Part shown: positions 55,521 through 59,808 of the stretch, piece by piece | How the letters are laid out: each line of letters begins with the position of its first letter | How positions within the stretch are numbered: the first letter of the stretch is position 1 | Assembly: GCA_036499395.1 (NCBI GenBank) | Contig: DASYDW010000143.1 | Span: 1 to 59,808, forward strand | Reading direction: 5' to 3' | Origin: Pirellulales bacterium | GTDB lineage: Bacteria > Planctomycetota > Planctomycetia > Pirellulales > JACPPG01 | Length of the DNA stretch: 59,808 bases | Notes under the pieces: model-generated | What the model saw: the letters and a program-made list of their open reading frames with translations, nothing else | What the model was told of the DNA's origin: nothing | The model's database searches: none | Program-made: the position numbers and the translations under genes

Positions 55521-56267
55521 ATGCCAACCGTCGGTCTGTTCATCCCTTGCTACGTTGACCAACTGTTTCCCCAGGTCGGCCTGGCCACGGTCGATTTGCT
55601 CGAACAGGCCGGATATGGCGTCGAATATCCGGCGGATCAGACCTGCTGCGGACAGCCGATGGCCAATACCGGTTGCACCGAACAGGCAAGGCCGCTGGCC
55701 GAACGATTTCTGGCGATATTCTCGGGCTATGACTACGTCGTTGCCCCGTCGGGAAGTTGCGTCGCCATGGTGCGCTGTCACTACGACGAATACCTGGCCG
55801 GGCAGCCTGGCTTCGAGGAACTGAAGAAGAAGACGTTCGAGCTATGCGAGTTCCTGGTCGATGTCGCCGATACGTCGCGTGTCGACCATCGCTTTCCTTA
55901 CCGCGTCGGCTTGCACCAAAGTTGCCACGGACTGCGCGAACTGCGCCTGGCGAGTTCGAGCGAACTGGTCGCACCTGCGTTTGGCAAGGCGCAAAGGCTA
56001 TTACAAATGGTCGACGGTCTGGAACTGGTGACGCTCGCTCGCCCCGACGAATGTTGCGGCTTTGGCGGTACATTCGCCGTGGCCGAAGAAGCCGTCTCGT
56101 GCATGATGGGGAACGATCGTATTCACGATCATCTGACCGCGGGGGCCGAAGTCCTCACGGCCAATGACATGTCATGCCTGATGCACATGGCTGGCTTGAT
56201 CCGTCGTCAGGGAAAACCGCTGCGTGTGATGCATATCGCCGAAATCCTGGCGGGGCATTCGAAATGA
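55521..56267 (+). CDS. lutA: Lactate utilization protein LutA
   Basis: A 248-residue Fe-S oxidoreductase subunit. The two CCG-type motifs are CCGQP (C42, C43) and CCGFGG (C178, C179), each part of the CX(n)CCG(X)C cysteine-rich domain. LutABC oxidises L-lactate to pyruvate in many bacteria. The start at 55521 has no clear ribosome-binding site. Its stop overlaps the lutB start (ATGA). A GlcF/heterodisulfide-reductase-like role is the alternative, but the lutB/lutC partners fix the identity. Confidence 0.9.
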   Translation: MPTVGLFIPCYVDQLFPQVGLATVDLLEQAGYGVEYPADQTCCGQPMANTGCTEQARPLAERFLAIFSGYDYVVAPSGSCVAMVRCHYDEYLAGQPGFEELKKKTFELCEFLVDVADTSRVDHRFPYRVGLHQSCHGLRELRLASSSELVAPAFGKAQRLLQMVDGLELVTLARPDECCGFGGTFAVAEEAVSCMMGNDRIHDHLTAGAEVLTANDMSCLMHMAGLIRRQGKPLRVMHIAEILAGHSK

Positions 56268-57646
56268 ATCATGCACCGCTCGCCGCCGCGTTCGTAGCCG
56301 ATGCGCCGCGCGCGAAATGGCACGATGAAACCCTGTGGTTTGTCCGCGCGAAGCGCGACAAGGCCGCGCAGTCGGTGCCGGAATGGGAAGAGTTGCGTGA
56401 ATGCGCCGCCCAGATCAAGGCTCACACCGTATCGCGGCTGGCCGATTATCTAGAGCAATTCGAGCGCGAGGCGACACGCCGTGGCGCGGTGGTGCATTGG
56501 GCGCGCAACGCGGCTGAGCACAACGAAATCGTGCTCAAGCTGCTAAGTGATCGCGGTGTCAAGCGATTGGTTAAAAGCAAATCGATGTTGACCGAGGAAT
56601 GCCACCTGAATCCGTTCCTCGAACGGCACGGCATCGAGGTCGTCGATACCGATCTCGGCGAGCGGATCGTGCAACTGGCTGGCGAATCGCCAAGTCACAT
56701 TGTCCTGCCCGCGATCCACAAGAAGAAAGAAGACGTCGGCCAGATCTTTCACGAGCACCTGGGCACCACGGCGGGCGCCACGGATCCGAACTACCTGACC
56801 GAGGCAGCCCGCCAGCATTTGCGCGAGAAATTCGTGCAGGCCGAGGCAGGACTGACGGGCGTGAATTTCGCGATCGCGGAAACGGGCGGTTTTGTCGTCT
56901 GCACCAACGAAGGGAATGCCGACCTGGGCGTGTCGCTGCCGACGTTGCACATTGCCTCGATGGGAATCGAGAAGCTGGTTCCACGCGCGCAAGACCTGGG
57001 CGTGTTCCTACGGCTCTTGGCGCGTTCAGCCACCGGACAGCCGATTACGACGTACAGTTCGCACTTTCATGGCCCGCGACCCGGCGGCGAGCTGCACATC
57101 GTGCTGGTCGACAACGGGCGCAGCGACATTCTGGCGAGTGACGAGTTTCGCCGTTCGTTGAATTGCATTCGGTGCGGCGCGTGCATGAATACCTGCCCGG
57201 TCTATCGGCGCAGCGGCGGTCATAGCTATCAAACTTCGGTGCCTGGCCCAATCGGCTCGATCCTGGCCCCGTCCCGCAATCCGAAAATGTTCTACAGCCT
57301 GCCGCAAGCGTGCAGCTTGTGCGGTTCATGCAGCGACGTCTGTCCGGTGAAGATCGACTTGCATCATCAATTGCTCACCTGGCGGCGCGAACTGGCGCAC
57401 CAAGGATTGCTCTCCCGTTCGAAACGGTTGGGCATGCAAGCGATGAGCTTTGTTTTCCGCCGTCCGGCCCTGTATCGCCTGGCGGGACGGGTGGCGCGCT
57501 GGCTGACACCACTGTTGCCGCGGTTCATGATTTACAACGGTCTGAATGCCTGGGGAAAGCAACGCGAGCTGCCGGACTTCCCGGCCAAGAGTTTTGGTGA
57601 GCAATACGCCGAGCGCCGTCGCCATGAGTCGCAACGAAATTCTTAA
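56264..57646 (+). CDS. lutB: Lactate utilization iron-sulfur protein LutB
   Basis: A 460-residue protein whose ATG overlaps the lutA stop. Two 4Fe-4S clusters are seen: CIRCGACMNTC (C301, C304, C307, C311) and CSLCGSCSDVC (C350, C353, C356, C360). The N-terminal half carries the LUD-type fold (ETGGFVVCTNEGNADLG). It receives electrons from lactate oxidation with LutA and LutC. The stop lies inside lutC, a 23-bp overlap. Confidence 0.95.
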   Translation: MNHAPLAAAFVADAPRAKWHDETLWFVRAKRDKAAQSVPEWEELRECAAQIKAHTVSRLADYLEQFEREATRRGAVVHWARNAAEHNEIVLKLLSDRGVKRLVKSKSMLTEECHLNPFLERHGIEVVDTDLGERIVQLAGESPSHIVLPAIHKKKEDVGQIFHEHLGTTAGATDPNYLTEAARQHLREKFVQAEAGLTGVNFAIAETGGFVVCTNEGNADLGVSLPTLHIASMGIEKLVPRAQDLGVFLRLLARSATGQPITTYSSHFHGPRPGGELHIVLVDNGRSDILASDEFRRSLNCIRCGACMNTCPVYRRSGGHSYQTSVPGPIGSILAPSRNPKMFYSLPQACSLCGSCSDVCPVKIDLHHQLLTWRRELAHQGLLSRSKRLGMQAMSFVFRRPALYRLAGRVARWLTPLLPRFMIYNGLNAWGKQRELPDFPAKSFGEQYAERRRHESQRNS

Positions 57647-58214
57647 ATCAATCCGCGCGCAGCGCGTGCCCACGGCCGAACTACCTAGCCTCGATCGCAC
57701 GTGGTTGCGCTTCGCCGATCCGCTGGCGCAATTCGAAAGCCAGTTGGCCGGGGTAGGGGGGCGTGCGGTACGGGTGCGCTCGACCGACGAGATTGCGCCG
57801 ATCTTAAATGCTCGGCCTGAGTTCGCGAATGCTAATGGCATCGTGTCGCATGTAGCCGGCGTCGCGGCGAATTGCGATTTGGCCACCATCGCTGACCCGC
57901 ACGAACTGGAATCGGTCGATTGGGCGATTATGCCCGCCGAATTCGGCGTTGCCGAGAATGGCGCCGCTTGGGTGACGGACGAGCGGATCCGCCATCGGGC
58001 GATCTATTTCATCGTGCAACATCTGGCCCTGGTGCTGCCGGCGGATCAGATCGTACACAATATGCACGAGGCCTACGCCCGGCTGAGTGTGGGCAGCTCC
58101 AGCTTGGGCGTCTTTATTTCCGGCCCCTCGAAGACGGCTGATATCGAGCAATCGCTCGTGATCGGCGCTCACGGACCGCGCTCGCTGACGGTGTTCCTCG
58201 TCGAGCCGGCATAA
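57624..58214 (+). CDS. lutC: Lactate utilization protein LutC
   Basis: A 196-residue protein of the LUD (LutC/YkgG) family. Its start overlaps lutB by 23 bp. The landmarks are the start SRNEILKSIRA, the region VAENGAAWVTDERIRHRA, VLPADQIVHNMHEAY and the C-terminal SSSLGVFISGPSKTADIEQ and VIGAHGPRSLTVFL motifs. It completes the lut trio. No LldP-type lactate permease is in the window. Confidence 0.92.
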   Translation: MSRNEILKSIRAQRVPTAELPSLDRTWLRFADPLAQFESQLAGVGGRAVRVRSTDEIAPILNARPEFANANGIVSHVAGVAANCDLATIADPHELESVDWAIMPAEFGVAENGAAWVTDERIRHRAIYFIVQHLALVLPADQIVHNMHEAYARLSVGSSSLGVFISGPSKTADIEQSLVIGAHGPRSLTVFLVEPA

Positions 58215-58413
58215 TCGTCGCTGTACCACGGTCCCGCGGTCAGGAAGTCTTCGCAAGGCGATCTCCCCCGACCAAGGTATCCCGGGTTCGAGTTGCCAGT
58301 CGCGACCGACGAAGGCATTATTGGTTGACGAGAATCCGAGCGTCTATCAAGAGTTGTACGTTATTGGCGTTCGCACGACGCGGTCCAAGCAAGAAAAGTA
58401 TGAAGAAAGCAGT

Positions 58414-59808
58414 ATGAGCGACGAGGGGGAGGCTATCGGGCAGCGAACCGGCACAAAGCCAGCCGAAGCAGTGATGCCGCGCGTTCGCCGTGCGGCCGTT
58501 TCAGTCGGGGCGCCGTCGGCGGGCGTCACGCTGTTTGCCGTTGCGATGGCGATGATCGTGCCACTTTGCTACTCGTTGTTCACTCAACAAGTCTGGGAAG
58601 ATTCGTACATCACTTTGCGGCATGCTGAGAATCTGTTGAACGGCGACGGGCTGCTGTTCAATCCCGGAGAGCGCGTGCATGGTTTCACGTCGCCGGTGAA
58701 TGTGCTGCTATTGGCCGCCTGCAGCCTGGCCACCGGGCAAGGCTCGGCTCAGGCGACGCTGTGGCTGTATCGCGTGTTGTCGGCCGTGGCCTTTGCCGCA
58801 GGTGCGCTTTTTCTCGTGCGCCGTGTCGGCAGAGAGACGCCTTCTTACCCGGCGAGCGCCTGGTGCCTGGCGCTGCTTTACTGTTTTGATTTGAAGGCGG
58901 TCGCTTTCACGGCCAACGGGATGGAGACTGCCTTTCTGCTATTTTTTCTCGCTGCCGCGATTTCCTTATGGATTCGCGATGATGCCGATCTTTGGATGGC
59001 ACGCGGCGTCTGCTGGGCGGGACTGATGTGGTCACGGCCTGATGCGGTTGTCTATATCGCCGCGCTTGTCGCCGGAGATTTCTTCTTCGCTCGCCTCGAC
59101 CGGCGCCGGCTATGCGTGTCGCTGGCCAAGAGCGCCGTTGTGTGCGCTGTGCTGTACAGTCCCTGGGTAGCGTGGGCCTGGTGGTATTACGGCTCTCCCG
59201 TTCCACAAACCGTGATCGCGAAGGGATTCGTCCCCGGCGGTCAGGCGGCGCGGCTTACGGTGATGCTTGATAATTTGCTGCAAATCGCCCTGAGTCAGGC
59301 CAGCGCGATTTTTCGCCCGATTTACGCGTTCTCGCCCGAGGGGGAATGGCTCGAGTCGCATCCTGCGATGTGGGCTATCAATGGACTGACGAGCGCGGCC
59401 AGCATTTTTTGCTGCGTCTACTGGCTGTTTCCGGTCGAGGATCGGCTGGGGCGCGCGGCGTCGCTAGCATTTACGATTGCGGTTGGATACTTCACGTTCA
59501 TGCTGTTTCCCGCGCCGTGGTATCTGCCGCCGGCAGCCTTGTTTGGCATGGTGGCGCTGGTGCGCGGCGCGATCACCCTGTCCGGCGCCCTGCAGCGCCG
59601 TCGAAGCGCGGGATTTAGTGCCGAAGCAGCAAACCGTAATGTCCGTGTCGCCGGTTGGCATCCGGTAGCGCTGGGCTGGCTCGTTGCGATCGTGTTCGGA
59701 CAGATCGTCCTGTTCGGTTTGAGCGCGCATCAAATGCGGATTCAGCAGACCGAGATCGAACAGGGACTGCGTACACAACTCGGGCTTTGGTTGCGTGAGC
59801 ATGGTCGC
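58414..59808 (+). CDS. GT-C-type polyprenyl-phosphate-sugar glycosyltransferase-like membrane protein (partial)
   Basis: The frame runs from the ATG at 58414 to the right edge, so 465 residues are visible and the C-terminus is missing. After a charged start and a first membrane helix (VTLFAVAMAMIVPLCY) comes WEDSYITLRHAENL, NGDGLLFNPGERV and HGFTSPVNVLLL. This is the extracytoplasmic acidic loop with ED (E62, D63) typical of GT-C mannosyl/arabinosyltransferases. Many further membrane helices follow. It likely transfers a lipid-linked sugar to envelope glycans or proteins outside the cell. It is 199 bp after lutC. Confidence 0.8.
   Translation, partial: MSDEGEAIGQRTGTKPAEAVMPRVRRAAVSVGAPSAGVTLFAVAMAMIVPLCYSLFTQQVWEDSYITLRHAENLLNGDGLLFNPGERVHGFTSPVNVLLLAACSLATGQGSAQATLWLYRVLSAVAFAAGALFLVRRVGRETPSYPASAWCLALLYCFDLKAVAFTANGMETAFLLFFLAAAISLWIRDDADLWMARGVCWAGLMWSRPDAVVYIAALVAGDFFFARLDRRRLCVSLAKSAVVCAVLYSPWVAWAWWYYGSPVPQTVIAKGFVPGGQAARLTVMLDNLLQIALSQASAIFRPIYAFSPEGEWLESHPAMWAINGLTSAASIFCCVYWLFPVEDRLGRAASLAFTIAVGYFTFMLFPAPWYLPPAALFGMVALVRGAITLSGALQRRRSAGFSAEAANRNVRVAGWHPVALGWLVAIVFGQIVLFGLSAHQMRIQQTEIEQGLRTQLGLWLREHGR

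Noticed and set aside
1..59808. CTAG-containing motif (GCTAGC) near several gene ends
   Set aside because: It also occurs within coding regions, so no gene-end signal can be claimed without counts.
1..59808. CRISPR arrays, transposases, prophage or rRNA
   Set aside because: No spaced direct repeats, transposase motifs, phage proteins or rRNA segments were seen.

Overview
The window is high-GC DNA, apart from a few AT-richer stretches, and it is packed with chromosomal genes on both strands. The gene content points to a planctomycete, most probably a member of the Pirellulales or a close relative. The clues are a DUF1501 protein with a twin-arginine signal, a YVTN-propeller/di-haem cytochrome c, a PQQ-type propeller, many secreted or lipid-anchored proteins without known family, an ExbB/ExbD cluster whose fourth gene carries a terpenoid-cyclase-like toroid, and an isolated tRNA-Ile/tRNA-Ala pair with no rRNA beside it. 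I see no prophage, transposase, CRISPR array or rRNA gene.

Layout. 1-2056: minus-strand export operon (HlyD/DevB-like adaptor, then a DevC/FtsX-like permease cut by the window edge). 2912-3754: degenerate receiver-like protein and a small Ser/Arg-rich protein. 4017-6275: trypsin-like protease fused to a LamG-like domain and a SirB1/transglutaminase-like region. 6499-9949: amidase, tartrate/isopropylmalate-type dehydrogenase and an exported cupin. 9972-12678: zinc-ribbon plus PD-(D/E)XK nuclease, then a methionine-rich multicopper oxidase. 12926-20240: lipoprotein, uvrB, an orphan Flp pilin, a beta-helix-like protein, a methyltransferase-like protein, tRNA-Leu(CAG) and a rhodanese. 20593-27410: addB-addA recombination nuclease. 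27407-36675: YheT-like hydrolase, a DUF1501 operon, threonine synthase, a Gfo/Idh/MocA oxidoreductase, a D-aminoacylase-like amidohydrolase and a secreted protein of unknown function. 36830-37379: two TatA proteins. 37714-43618: the TPR / ExbB / ExbD / TonB-like toroid operon. 43724-50689: envelope and secreted proteins (lipoprotein, BON protein, small membrane protein, Trx-like protein with calcium-type repeats) and two tRNAs. 51294-54659: cytochrome/propeller proteins. 54980-58214: stand-alone receiver and lutABC. 58414-end: GT-C-type membrane glycosyltransferase, cut by the window edge.

How the genes work together. Much of the window concerns the envelope and what lies outside the inner membrane: Tat export, a proton-motive-force motor (ExbBD), exported copper and haem redox enzymes, and secreted scaffold proteins. 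Housekeeping functions are DNA repair (uvrB, addAB), threonine synthesis and lactate oxidation (lutABC).

The best candidate for an undescribed system is the four-gene operon at 37714-43618. An ExbB/ExbD motor is coupled there to a protein built like TonB (membrane anchor plus long Pro/Ala/acid-rich linker) whose C-terminus is a prenyltransferase/squalene-cyclase-like toroid with no visible DxDD acid motif, together with an 833-residue exported TPR protein. All functional statements rest on motif reading by eye; no database search was run.
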